A stretch of DNA of 64,000 bases from Neopusillimonas aromaticivorans (GCF_030344915.1 NZ_CP128233.1:2046001-2110000); one strand, 5' to 3'. Positions 41,153 through 50,725 are shown, numbered from the stretch's first letter. The notes: generated from the sequence alone by a model not told the origin. Program-made: numbers and translations.

Positions 41153-41635
41153 ATGAAATGCCCGTTCTGTAATGGTTCTGATACGCAAGTCATTGACTCG
41201 CGCGTATCTGAAGAAGGCGACACGATCCGGCGTCGGCGTCGGTGTGCCGCCTGTGATCGTCGTTTCACGACGTATGAACGGGTGGAACTGACCATGCCGG
41301 CCGTGGTCAAGCGCAATGGTACCCGTACCGAGTTTGACCTTGATAAGTTGCGCGGCAGCCTGAAGCTGGCGCTGCGCAAGCGGCCGGTCAGTACCGAACA
41401 GGTCGATGCCGCTGTGGCGCGCATTGAAGAAACCTTGCTGACCAGTGGCAAGCGTGAGGTGCCTACCGACTACCTGGGCGAACTGGTCATGAACGAACTG
41501 ATCAAGCTCGATCAGGTGGCGTATGTACGTTTTGCGTCTGTCTATAAAAGTTTTGAGGACATCGGCGAGTTCGTAAAAGCCATCGACGAGATCAAGGTCG
41601 AACCCGCCAGTGGTTCGGGCAAGGGTGGCCGATAG
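41153..41635 (+). CDS. nrdR: Transcriptional repressor NrdR
   Basis: Nucleotide-sensing repressor of ribonucleotide reductase genes. The frame is intact at 160 residues. A zinc ribbon (Cys3, Cys6, Cys31, Cys34; MKCPFCNGSDTQVIDSR and RRRRCAACDRRFTTYERVE) binds DNA, and the ATP cone (about 49-139, VVKRNGTRTEFDLDKLRGSL) reads ATP/dATP. The start is ATG 41153; the preceding in-frame sequence is not conserved. Its stop overlaps the ribD start as TAGATG. The expected targets, two NrdR boxes, lie upstream of nrdA at 22663-22709. Confidence 0.96.
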   Translation: MKCPFCNGSDTQVIDSRVSEEGDTIRRRRRCAACDRRFTTYERVELTMPAVVKRNGTRTEFDLDKLRGSLKLALRKRPVSTEQVDAAVARIEETLLTSGKREVPTDYLGELVMNELIKLDQVAYVRFASVYKSFEDIGEFVKAIDEIKVEPASGSGKGGR

Positions 41636-42862
41636 ATGGTTTTTCCGTTGACGCCGGCGTCAGGTCAGGGGCGTCAGGCACACGGCCTGGCGGCACGATC
41701 GCCGAGGCGTCCCTCGAGGACGTGCGCTGGATGCGCGAGGCCATCGCCCTTAGCGCCCAGGTGCTCTATCTTACAAATCCCAATCCGCGTGTCGGCTGCT
41801 TCATTGTGCGTGATGGCCAGGTGCTGGCGTCAGGCGCGACGCAAGCCGTTGGCGGGCCGCATGCCGAGGCCATGGCGCTACGACAGGCCCGGGAACGCGG
41901 TATCGATATCGCCGGTGCAACCGTCTACGTAACCCTTGAGCCGTGCAGTCATTTCGGTCGTACGCCGCCGTGTGCCGACGCGTTGATCGAGGCGCGGCCT
42001 GCGCGTGTGGTTATCGCGATGTCTGACCCCAATCCATTGGTGGGTGGGCAGGGCGTGGCGCGATTGAGGGCGGCCGGCATTCAGGTCACACTGCCAGTGT
42101 GCGCCGAAGAGGCGCTGGCGCTGAACCCGGGCTTTGTGTCTCGCATGTTGTGCAAGAGCCCTGGGTGTGGTTGAAGTCTGCCGCGTCGCTCGATGGCCAG
42201 ACAGCCTTGCAGAACGGGGTGTCGCAATGGATTACCGGGGCACAGGCACGGGCCGATGGTCACCATTGGCGGGCCCGCAGTTGCGTGGTGCTGACCGGTT
42301 CGGGCACGGTGCTGGCCGATGATCCGTTGCTGACGGTGCGCGACGTATCGACACCTCGTCAACCGCGCCGGGCCGTGATTGATTCAAAGCTCATCGTTCC
42401 CGAAACAGCCCGTTTTTTGAGACGCCCGGTTCAATGGTGTTCACCTGTCACGCTGATCCTGAAAAAACAGCACGTCTGGTGGCTCGAGGCGTTCAGGTGG
42501 TTGAGTTGCCGGCGCATAATGGACATGTTGATCTGAACGCAGTGATGCAGTGGCTGGGTGCCAATGCAGTCAATGAGGTTCATGTCGAAGCGGGTGCCCG
42601 CTTGCATGGCGCATTGCTGCAGGCGGGGTGTGTCGATGAGCTGCTGGTGTATCTGGCGCCAGTGGTGCTGGGGCCGGGGCAGGGTATGTATGATTTGCCG
42701 GCCCTGAACAGGCTTGACGACGTCTTGCATTACGACTTTCTTGAGCCGGCGTTATTTGGGCCCGACCTGCGCCTGCGTGTACGCAGGTCTGATCGTTGGG
42801 CGCAGTTGCTGTCGGCCGTTTCAACCGATTTATCGCTTGCTGAACGCAAGCACACAGACTGA
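41636..42862 (+). CDS. ribD: Bifunctional riboflavin deaminase/reductase RibD
   Basis: Two successive steps of riboflavin synthesis: deamination of the pyrimidine and reduction of its ribosyl side chain. The deaminase zinc site is visible as GGPHAEAMAL and LEPCSHFGRTPPCADALI; the reductase part has WLKSAASLDGQTAL and LTGSGTVLADDPLLT. There are three breaks: T run 41640-41644 and T run 42413-42418 (one base short each) and one near 42145-42151 in a short TTG context. The repaired length is 409 residues, a little long because of an N-terminal extension; a start at GTG 41722 or ATG 41731 would give the usual size. Confidence 0.92.
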
Positions 42863-42875
42863 TCAGGGAATCATC

Positions 42876-43492
42876 ATGTTTACAGGTATCGTTGCTGCTG
42901 TTGGAAAAATTACCGAAATCACGCCATTGCCGGGGGCGACGCAGCAGGTGTCCGTCTGGCCATCAGTGCGGGTGGTTTGCCATTGACAGAAACGCGGCTG
43001 GGTGATTCGATTGCCATCCAGGGCGCTTGCATGACGGTGATCGAGTTCACGGCGGATACGTTCAAAGTGGATGTCTCGCGTGAAAGCCTGAATCGCACTA
43101 CAGGGCTGGATGCCCTGGCTGAAGTCAATCTTGAGCATGCCCTGCGCATGGGTGATTCGCTGGACGGTCATATTGTGTCCGGCCACGTAGACGGCTTGGG
43201 TTCGGTAACGCGTTTCGAGCCGGTGGGTGAGTCCTGGGATTTGCGCATCAATGTGCCGGAGAATCTGGCCCGGTATCTGGCGTACAAGGGGTCGATCACA
43301 GTCAATGGGGTCAGCCTGACCGTGAATCAGGTCGATGACCTGGCCGATGGCAGTTGCGAGATTCGTATCAACCTGATTCCGCATACGGTGCAGGTCACGA
43401 CCCTGAAGAATCTGAAGGCCGGTGTATCGGTCAATCTGGAAATCGACATGATTGCGCGTTATGTCGAGCGCATGGTAAGCCTGAAGGGTTAA
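42876..43492 (+). CDS. ribE: Riboflavin synthase alpha chain
   Basis: Final step of riboflavin synthesis, dismutation of two lumazines. Two lumazine-binding repeats are visible: MFTGIVAAVGKI ... GDSIAIQGACMTVIEF ... LRMGDSLDGHIVSGHVDG, and in the second half LRINVPENLARYLAYKGSI ... VNGVSLTVNQV. The frame breaks at the G run 42932-42936 (one base short; PGGDAAGVRLAISAGG expected). The repaired length is 205 residues. It follows ribD by 13 bp. No FMN riboswitch fold was recognised upstream of either gene. Confidence 0.94.
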
Positions 43493-43577
43493 GGGTATTA
43501 AATGCGTTGCCTTGGGGCGCATTTTCACATCGGTGCGCTTTTCTGTTAGAATGGCGGACTTCGCTTTAATGCGAAAA

Positions 43578-43667
43578 GGACAGGTGGCCGAGTGGTTGAA
43601 GGCGCACGCCTGGAAAGCGTGTATACGTGAATAGCGTATCGGGGGTTCGAATCCCCTCTGTCCGCCA
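43578..43667 (+). tRNA. tRNA-Ser (anticodon GGA)
   Basis: A 90-nt cloverleaf with a long variable arm, as expected for serine. Acceptor GGACAGG pairs with TCTGTCC plus G and encoded CCA (43665-43667). The anticodon loop CTGGAAA carries GGA, reading UCC/UCU codons; the T loop is TTCGAAT. Its last 17 bases are part of a 25-bp direct repeat found again at 45858, so this gene is an integration site. Confidence 0.95.
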
Positions 43668-43675
43668 GATTCTGA
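43651..43675 (+). repeat. Direct repeat attL at tRNA-Ser 3' end
   Basis: The last 17 bases of tRNA-Ser plus 8 downstream bases (GATTCTGA). The identical 25 bases occur at 45858-45882 in the same orientation. Flanking bases differ on both sides, which sets the repeat limits. This is the classic footprint of site-specific integration into a tRNA gene. Confidence 0.85.
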
Positions 43676-43678
43676 TCT

Positions 43679-43704
43679 AAGCCCTTGATTTTCAAGGGCT
43701 TTTT
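43679..43704 (+). terminator. Intrinsic terminator downstream of tRNA-Ser
   Basis: AAGCCCTTGA / TCAAGGGCTT, a 10-bp perfect stem with a 3-nt loop followed by TTTCTTT. It lies just inside the element, 11 bp after the tRNA, and would end the tRNA transcript. Confidence 0.8.
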
Positions 43705-43789
43705 CTTTATTGTTGCTGCTTTATACGGCTGGTTATACGTTTCGGTTCAGTACTCGTCGGGAAGTAAAAGAAATTTGGAGGTCGCATTG

Positions 43790-43894
43790 ATGCGACTACT
43801 CTCGAAGATGTGGCAGCCCGTCCAAGGCTCCTCGAAACCACCGAACCGCAGGGCCAAGAACCTCAGACGGCGAGTCGGGAAAGGATGGGTGTAG
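43790..43894 (+). CDS. Small basic ORF inside the tRNA-Ser element, uncertain
   Basis: A 34-codon frame (MRLLSKMWQPVQGSSKPPNR ... VGKGWV) with a TTTGGAGG ribosome site 8 bp before the ATG. It is strongly basic and matches nothing I recognise. It may be a remnant of element DNA between attL and the AlbA_2 gene; the surrounding bases (43705-43977) hold no other open gene. Confidence 0.25.
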   Translation: MRLLSKMWQPVQGSSKPPNRRAKNLRRRVGKGWV

Positions 43895-43977
43895 TGCCAT
43901 GCTAATTAAATCGCCTTCTTAATTGCTTTTGCTTGACTCGGGTCATGCTCATTTCTTGCCTATTGAACGATCTGGCG

Positions 43978-45656
43978 CTAACTAATCTTTTTGATTTCGA
44001 CTTCTGAGCGCGGGACGGTATAACGCTGCTCAGGATGGTTTTCCATTTCGGGAATGGTGTAGGCCAACAGGCCTTCCGCTACCATGGGACTGAGGTAATC
44101 GCGCACCAGTGGCTTATGATCTTGGCGGCCCAGGATTGCCGCCAATTCTCGTGAACTCAGTGCCTTCCAGCCGCACAGGTCGATCAACAGCGCACGCATA
44201 ACGGCGCGGCGCGGTTTTGTGCCTGGCACGGGAATGCGGCTAAGTAGGTCAGACGGGATAGTCGCCAGCTGCTGGTGACTATCCTGTTGGGGGTGGTGAC
44301 TATCACCGGTGAGCTGGTGACTATCCCTTTCAGCCTCGGCATATGCCAAGTGTTCGAAAGCATCGCTCGGTATGTAGTACGTGCGGCTGCCCGCTCCTTT
44401 CATTGCCAACAACCCAAGATCCCGAAGTCGCCGCAAATGCCCGGAAGCTTCCAGAGTATCGGTACGATTGATGGCTCTGTAGGCGGCGTTGTCTATGGCT
44501 CCGAGTTCGCGCACAAATACCAAGGCGCGCGCCTCTTCGTCGCTGAGGGTTTCACGGGTCAACCTGCGGAGCCAGGCAAGATCATCAGGCCCCAGAAAAT
44601 GATGAAATAGAAAGGTGGCGACAAACTGATCCGGACGGCGCGATGATTCAAACGTCGGTGGCAAGAGGCCGTTGGCCAGCATCAGTTCGCGCATGGCGCG
44701 TATCCCACTGCCTTTGGTTTCTGCAATGTTCACTTCATGCAGCACTGCAGCGATACGTGGATTACGGGTTTCTGAACCCGGTTCGCCCAGTTGCTCTTCA
44801 GCCTTGATGGAATGGCCGGGATTACGAATCTCCAACCGATTGGCGTAACGAATGATTTGGGTGGCACCGTGAATCCGATAACTGCGGTGCATAACAGCGT
44901 TGACGATGGCCTCACGAATTACACGCAGCGGCAATGTTGGCTCGTCCTCTCGTGCCAACGAGCCTTCAGGCAGAGAAAAGGATTGCAGCAACTCGTCACG
45001 CACGGTGTTGGTAGCGCGGCGGATAGCGGTAAACAGCGGCGCACGAATTTCTAGGGTGTCAAAACGGTGATCAGGATCTTCGACCCATTGCCGCCCCGGC
45101 ACGCGGATGTAGTCAATGCGCATCATTGGGAAGCAGCGACGCAAAGCCAAGACGGTACCGAACAGCAGGATTCCGGCTACAGTAGGGCGCAACTGGCCTT
45201 TGTCGGGCTTGGCGCAGCCGAGCGCACGCAGCAAATCATGATCCGTCCAGGTCAGCTCTTCCGCATCGGGGTTTATTTGGCGGCGCAACTGCCGATAGTC
45301 GTCGATGGCTTGCAGGTCAATATCGTGCAAGTCGGTATCCGCCAAAACAGCGCCATCAAAGGTATCCGTTTGGTGACCTGCATAAAGGGCTATAAGATCA
45401 TCTTCGGAGCCCTCCTGATCGGTAGGGCCAACACGGCGATAAGCGCCTCTGGGCAGGCCCAGACGAGTCAGATAGACTGGTTTATCGGTCGCTGTGGCTT
45501 CGGCCACGTAAACCACGACGACGGTTTTTCCATTGATCGCCTCTACTGAGACACGTGGGCGCACCGGTCGATCTGCGAGGCCCGCTTGGCTTCAATACGG
45601 TGTGACTCGTCCAGAGAGGAGAGTTCTTGCAATAAATCTTCGGCAGTACGCATCAT
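43978..45656 (-). pseudogene. AlbA_2/Schlafen-type ATP-binding HTH protein, internally deleted
   Basis: Member of the AlbA_2-HATPase_c_4-winged-helix group, often found in mobile islands and sometimes as a defence component. The N-terminal start MMRTAEDLLQELSSLDESHR IEAKRAS (45656 downwards) is normal but stops after 37 codons. The main part resumes in another frame (45564 downwards) at RPRVSVEAINGKTVVVVYVA and continues with PVYLTRLGLPRGAYRRVG, GYLRPTVAGILLFG-like sequence, REAIVNAVMHRSYRIHG, RLEIRNPG, ETKGSGIRAMRELM and wHTH ending EVEIKKIS. Compared with the family, roughly 60 residues of the AlbA_2 domain are missing between the pieces, so this is a deletion, not a homopolymer slip. Confidence 0.7.
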
Positions 45657-45859
45657 CGACTCGGTATCCCTACAGTTCGGTGAGCCTGCAGGCTACGGTC
45701 AGGTGAGCAGTCCACACTCCATTTGCGCAGGGTGTATCCCGCTGTGGCTGCCCTAAGCTGAAGCTGCAAGTAACCGTTGAGCATGCTGTAATCCATGTGG
45801 GTAATTTCTGGCCTGGGCTGATCAGGGTGTGGCACGAGTTCAAGCTCTACGACGCGCAT
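45653..45859 (-). CDS. Small ORF whose start lies on attR, uncertain
   Basis: A 68-codon frame (MRVVELELVPHPDQPRPEIT ... DYSMLNGYLQLQLRAATAGY ... HRTVGIPSR) running from the edge of attR into the element, with its ATG (45857-45859) partly inside the repeat. Its end overlaps the AlbA_2 start by 4 bp (ATGA), which looks like translational coupling. Composition resembles a real protein, but I recognise no family, and no ribosome site other than attR sequence precedes it. Confidence 0.4.
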   Translation of the reverse strand: MRVVELELVPHPDQPRPEITHMDYSMLNGYLQLQLRAATAGYTLRKWSVDCSPDRSLQAHRTVGIPSR

Positions 45860-45882
45860 CCCCTCTGTCCGCCAGATTCTGA
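45858..45882 (+). repeat. Direct repeat attR of the tRNA-Ser element
   Basis: Identical over 25 bases to attL at 43651-43675. Only the 3' end of the tRNA is present here, so it is not a second tRNA gene. Spacing between repeat starts is 2207 bp, the size of the element. Confidence 0.85.
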
Positions 45883-45904
45883 ATTAAATGATTGCGTTTG
45901 CCGA

Positions 45905-47166
45905 CTATGAGTTCAGATGATGAATTCTGGCAATAGGCGGCGCGGCAAGAACGGCATCGGCAATTTTGTCATCGATTCTGCGACGCAGGTCTTCCAGCGA
46001 GCCTAAGCCTGAGGAATGACAGCGTTTTTTCATGTCATTGTTGGCATCGTATTCGGCAGGCCTGACTCCCCCACCCGGCCGTCGAATGACAGCATCCGAA
46101 CAGCGGGCACTTTCCGATCGTTCGGTGCCGCGTACGATCGTGTTGTGGACAACCTGGCCGTTCACGAGCACAGTCACTTCATAGCCATAGTCGATAAATG
46201 CAGCGCTTCTTGTGAGTCTGTACGAGTAAAACGAGCCCTCGGGCATGTCGCGAGTCACAAAGATTGAGCTCACTTCGCGGCGTGTGTATCGGATCACTTC
46301 ACTGCGTGGCCGCTCTGTGCGTTCATGGTGTCGTAGACGCTCAACCTTGACAATGGTGTTGCCGCTTGAGCCGTAAGGCAGCCACTCAACGCCCCTGACC
46401 TTTTCCCTGATGCTGTCAAGCAGGTCTTCCCGGGCGATCCGGTCGCCACCTTGGTAATTGAACGCTGCTTTCAGCGTCATGCTGGCCAGTTGCTTGTCGG
46501 CGTACTGCGGGAATACCGGTCGAACGTACTGCTCCATTTCGTTTCGGGTGATAGGTATAGTATTGAGCGATTTTTGTATGAGTGCCTTGTGGGCAGCTGG
46601 AGTTGCCGGATCAGCGGCGTAGGCCATGAGCGCGGCGGTCTGTCGGTCAGGTGCATCCATGGCGCCATTGGCGGCTGCCAGCGAGCGTTTGAGAATGATT
46701 TCTTTATGCTTGACAGAGTTCAGCCCGAGCCCGGCGAGGTTGTCTCTGAGCATGAAGCCGATGTTGCCACTGGTATTGCCCTGCTGCGCGCGAGCGATGA
46801 GCTTTTCACTCAAGGCCTTTGCGTCTTCGGATGTGATATAGGCCATGCGCTGGGACAGATCGATGTGCTCGCGTGCCATGGCGGCCTGGGTTGGTGAACT
46901 CATCTGGGCATCGATATGACGTGCCATGATCTTGACGTAAAGATCTCTTCTCTCGGGCTTTTCAGCAAAAAACGGGTTACCTGCGCCTCTTGCCCCGGGG
47001 TACTGAGTGCCGATGCGATGTACCCATGCGCGTTGTCGAGGTCACCCGCGACCATGCTTGCGTTGGTTTGCTGAAGCATGTTGTGTACGTGCATCTCGGG
47101 CGAAACGGCGCATCCGGCAAGTACCAAAACGATACTGGCAATAACGCTTTTTATGGCCAGTTGCAT
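45905..47166 (-). CDS. Putative lipoprotein, function unknown
   Basis: A lipoprotein signal (MQLAIKSVIASIVLVLAGC, lipobox LAGC) is followed by a helical region (MLQQTNASMVAGDLDNAHGY IASALS) that resembles a TPR-like start. After the break (A run 46967-46972, one base short) come FFAEKPERRDLYVKIMARHI, long helices with many Ala, and a C-terminal beta-type part (SSIFVTRDMPEGSFYSYRLT ... YEVTVLVNGQVVHNTIVRG). The repaired length is 420 residues. I recognise no family. It lies just outside attR and is divergent from a diguanylate cyclase. Confidence 0.65.
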
Positions 47167-47345
47167 GAGTATCCCTTTTTGATGAGTTGAAGTTACTGGA
47201 GCCAGGTCACAATTGATTGCAAATTGCGTGCTTTACGCAGTGTGAGGTATTGCGGTGCGGTCTTATGTCTGCACTAGCGTAGCATGATGTAACATCAATG
47301 TTATTACCACAGCGCTAAAGGCATGAGTGATGCAAGGGGAAGGTC

Positions 47346-48801
47346 GTGAGCGAGCGAAGTAAAAGCCTGGTGCTTTGCATTTCCTTTGCCTAGTACTGGC
47401 GGGTGTTGCAGCTTACGACCTTAAACAAGCCTTCGTTCAGCAAGAAAAAGAAGCCCGGCTGCAAATTGAAAACACCAACTTCCTGATTGGCGAATGGATG
47501 AAAGGCGCGTTTGTTGCTGCCGACTATATTCTGCGCGACATCGTTTCTACCGTACCCGTGTCTGCACTTGAGTTTCCGGCCACAGATCCGGTCGATCATG
47601 CCGAAATTACCCGTTATATAGACGCAAAGCGCAAGACGTTTCCCAATGCGATTGGGGTCGGCCTGAACGACGGGCATTGCATTGTGACGCATACCCTGAC
47701 GCGTGTCGGGTACGACGCCAGCCATCGCGAGTGGTGTCGTGTGCCCATGACGACGCCTGGCATGCAGACGTATGTGTCCAATATGTTCATCAGCCACGAC
47801 GGGCAGCCCATGGTGATCCAGTCTCGTCGGTTTCCCGGTGAGGCGTTCACCGGACTGGCCGCCATTGGTGTCAGCCTGGACTTCTTTTCGAACTGGATTT
47901 CGGGTATTTCGACCAGCGCGTCCGGCATTGTTGCGATTGTCGACCGCAATATGACGTTGCTGGCACGCAAACCGGCAGTACCATCGGCGTTGGGCAAGGT
48001 GGTGGTTGATCCTGTCGTCAAAGCGTTCCTGGAGTCGGATGAGACCATTCGCTCTCAGCGCCTGGCGTCACCGGTTGACGGCGTGCCGCGCTTGTACAGT
48101 ATTCGAAAGATTGAAAATCTGCCGTTTGCCGTGGTTGTAGGTCTGGCCGATAAAGAGTGGCAGGCCGGTTGGATACAACGGCTTTGGTTAACCGCGACGG
48201 GGCTGGTTATCGTATGGCTGCTGGCTGCATTTGCCCTGCGTTCATATTGGGCGCAGCTGAATAATTTCGAGCAATTGAAAATTGCCCGCGATGAACTTGA
48301 GCATCTGAGTATTACTGATTCATTGACCGGGCTGGCCAATCGTCGCCGGTTTGAAGATGTGTTGGCGGCCGAGTATTTGCGTCTCAGGCGAGACAAGGCC
48401 TTTTTGTCCATCGTTATGGTCGACATCGATTTTTTCAAACTGTACAACGATAACTATGGTCATGTTGAGGGTGATCGTTGTCTGGCTGCGGTGGGGCATG
48501 CGATCCAGGGGCCGTCAGGCGACCGCAAGATCTGGCGGCCCGTTATGGCGGGGAAGAGTTCTGTTGCATTTTGCCCGATACCGATCAAGTGGCGGCAGGG
48601 GTTGTGGCAGAAAATATCCGGAAGGCGATTGAGGCCTTGAACCTGCCGCATGAGCATTCGGCGGTCGCGGGTCATGTAACAGCCAGTCTGGGGGTGGCAA
48701 CGGTACGGTGTGAAGGCACGGTCTTGCCACGGCAGGTCGTGAATATGGCTGATGAGCGCTTGTATCAGGCCAAGCACAGTGGGCGAAACCGTACCTGTTG
48801 A
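47346..48801 (+). CDS. Cache-domain membrane diguanylate cyclase
   Basis: Makes cyclic di-GMP in response to a periplasmic signal. There are two membrane helices (about 9-26 and LWLTATGLVIVWLLAAFALR) around a dCache-like sensor (FLIGEWMKGAFVAADYIL ... GEAFTGLAAIGVSLDFFS). The GGDEF domain starts at DELEHLSITDSLTGLANRRR and carries the active GGEEF, with the inhibitory I-site RPQD five residues before it, so feedback control is expected. There are two breaks: T run 47374-47376 and G run 48508-48511 (one base short each). GTG 47346 is chosen for its AGGGGAAGG site. The repaired length is 485 residues. Confidence 0.88.
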
Positions 48802-48884
48802 CGTTGGTGCGGTGGTCAGGCTTGCGGATGTCAGTGCAATGGTCATGGCGCCGGGGCCACACAGTTGCCCCGGCCAGTACGAGC

Positions 48885-50016
48885 CTAAGGTATCAGTTTC
48901 CAGTCACCTTTTTCAATTTTGACCAGAACGCGTGCTCGCTCATCGACTCCGGCGTGGTCGGTGGGGGTCATGTTGTAAATCGCATGGGTGCCGACGATTT
49001 CTTTGTTGGTTTCAAGGGCGTCTCGCACAGCTTTGCGAAAATCAATGGTTCCGGGTTTGGCGTTTGTGGCAGCCTGACGAACCGCATTATCCGCCAGGAT
49101 GTAGGCGTCCTGGCCGTAGCCGGCAAAGGCGTTACGGCTATTCGCTCCGAAGGCTGCTTCATATGACTGTACGAATTTCAGTGCTACGGGTTTGATGGGG
49201 TTGTTGTCGGGCAGCTGTTCAGCCACCATCACTGGGCCCGTGGGTACGATCGCCCCTTCAAGATGTTGTCCGCCAACCCGCAGGAAGTCGCGATTGATGA
49301 CGGCGTGGTTGTGGTAGATCTGGCCCTTGTAACCGCGCTCGGCCAAGGCAACATGCCCCAGTGCGCCGCCGGTTCCCGATCCGCCAACCAATACGGCATC
49401 AGGGCGGGCCGAGATGACCTTCAGGGCTTGGCCAACCGCGCTGGTGTCATTGCGGGCGTAGCGTTCGTCGGCAACGAGTTTGATGTCATTTTTTCCAGGC
49501 CAGGCTTGATGCCCGCCAGTACCACATCGCCCCATGAGTCTGCAAAACCGATGTAGCCAACGGTTTTTACGCCGTTGCGTTTCATGTGGTCAACGACAGC
49601 ACTCATCATGATGGGTAGCGGTTGGGGCACAGCAAATACCCAAGGGTTTTTGGCAACTTCGGGGCTGGCCGGCGCGAGGGCAATGACAGGGGTGTTGTTT
49701 TCTGCAGCAATGGGGGCGATAGCGGTTGTGCTGGATAACCCGTTGGTACCGAAAATCAGGTCGACGTTGTCCTCAGAGATCAGTTTGCGGGCATTTTTTA
49801 CCGAGTTGGTCGGGTCGCTGCTGTCATCGAGCAAAATGTATTTGACGGGTTCGCCCCCAGGGTGTCAGGCAGCAGGCTAAAGGTATTTTTGAACGGTATG
49901 CCCAGCGAGGCCAGCGGGCCACTGCCGCTGATGATGATGCCGACTTTAACGTCAGCCAGGGCAGATGCCGAGGAAAGTGCAAGGGCGACGCCCAGGGCCG
50001 CAGCATTTTTGTACAT
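48885..50016 (-). CDS. LivK-type branched-chain amino acid/amide binding protein
   Basis: Periplasmic binding protein of the LivJ/LivK (Peripla_BP_6) group; many members bind aromatic acids or amides rather than amino acids. A signal peptide (MYKNAAALGVALALSSASALA) is followed by DVKVGIIISGSGPLASLGIP, LLDDSSDPTNSVKNARKLIS, FGTNGLSSTTAIAPIAAENN and VGYIGFADSWGD. There are two breaks: C run 49854-49858 and T run 49489-49494 (one base short each). The repaired length is 377 residues. No permease or ATPase gene is adjacent. It is divergent from the MarR gene, with an inverted repeat between. Confidence 0.88.
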
Positions 50017-50048
50017 GGTTTGTCTCCGGTTATTTGTATTGCATGGTG

Positions 50049-50071
50049 AATAGTTCGTGTGGTGAACTATT
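50049..50071 (+). promoter_or_regulatory. Inverted repeat, candidate MarR-type operator
   Basis: AATAGTTC-7 nt-GAACTATT, a perfect 8-bp inverted repeat, 33 bp upstream of the LivK-type gene and 142 bp before marR. Two more ATAGT half-sites follow within 25 bp (AAATAGTATCGATAGTTG). Such repeats between divergent genes are common MarR binding sites. Confidence 0.45.
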
Positions 50072-50212
50072 TGCGTGTAAATAGTATCGATAGTTGCTCT
50101 GAAGTACAAGGGTCCGGCTGTCTTTTGGACACCGGATAATCCCTGATCGCGTGATATGGAGTGAGTTAGAATCGTTCGCTTAACCTCCAGGCTCTACCCC
50201 CACAGTGTTTTT

Positions 50213-50725
50213 ATGATCAAGAAAACAGAAGTTCGCGCCCCGATGGCATTGCATGACAAAAGCCCCGCCAATAAAACCGGGGACCGGGTTGCTGTCGTTG
50301 AGCCTGATCAGCTCAATAACTCTCTGGCGTACGTGGTGCGCCGTACCGGTGTGCGATGCGATGCCACATTTATCCGGCATCAGCAGGGGGAGATTTCGCC
50401 TGCGCGTTTTTGCGCTTTGTCTGCGGTGGCAGCCAACCCGGGTATCAATCAGTCGGCCCTGGGGGTGTTGCTGGGCATTGCAAACCCCAGCGTCGTCAAG
50501 GTTGTCGATGATCTTGCCCAGTTGGGACTGGTGGAAAGAACTGCAGGGCTTGATCGTCGCAGTTCGGCGTTGTACCTGACGCCGGCAGGTGATGAGAAAT
50601 TGCGGCGTTATTCCGAGGCGCTTGAGCAGTGCGAGCGTGAAATTGCCGAAGCATTGACGCTGGATGAGCGCACGCAATTGTTGGCCTTGTTGCGCAAGGT
50701 GGCGTTGGGTGGAGGTGATGCCTGA
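50213..50725 (+). CDS. MarR family transcriptional regulator
   Basis: Winged-helix repressor, typically released by aromatic or phenolic ligands. The frame is intact at 170 residues. A dimerisation helix (QLNNSLAYVVRRTGVRCDAT), the recognition region (PGINQSALGVLLGIANPSVV KVVDDL) and the wing (VERTAGLDRRSSALYLTPAG) follow in family order. The first 35 residues are a basic extension of unclear value; an internal start at 50246 is possible. It is divergent from the LivK-type gene, its likely target. Confidence 0.88.
   Translation: MIKKTEVRAPMALHDKSPANKTGDRVAVVEPDQLNNSLAYVVRRTGVRCDATFIRHQQGEISPARFCALSAVAANPGINQSALGVLLGIANPSVVKVVDDLAQLGLVERTAGLDRRSSALYLTPAGDEKLRRYSEALEQCEREIAEALTLDERTQLLALLRKVALGGGDA

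Noticed and set aside
42841..42900. FMN riboswitch upstream of riboflavin genes
   Set aside because: ribD follows nrdR with overlap and ribE follows ribD by 13 bp, leaving no room; no conserved RFN stems seen upstream of the string.
45858..45882. Second tRNA-Ser gene
   Set aside because: Only the last 17 bases of the tRNA are present, with no anticodon or D arm; this is the attR repeat.
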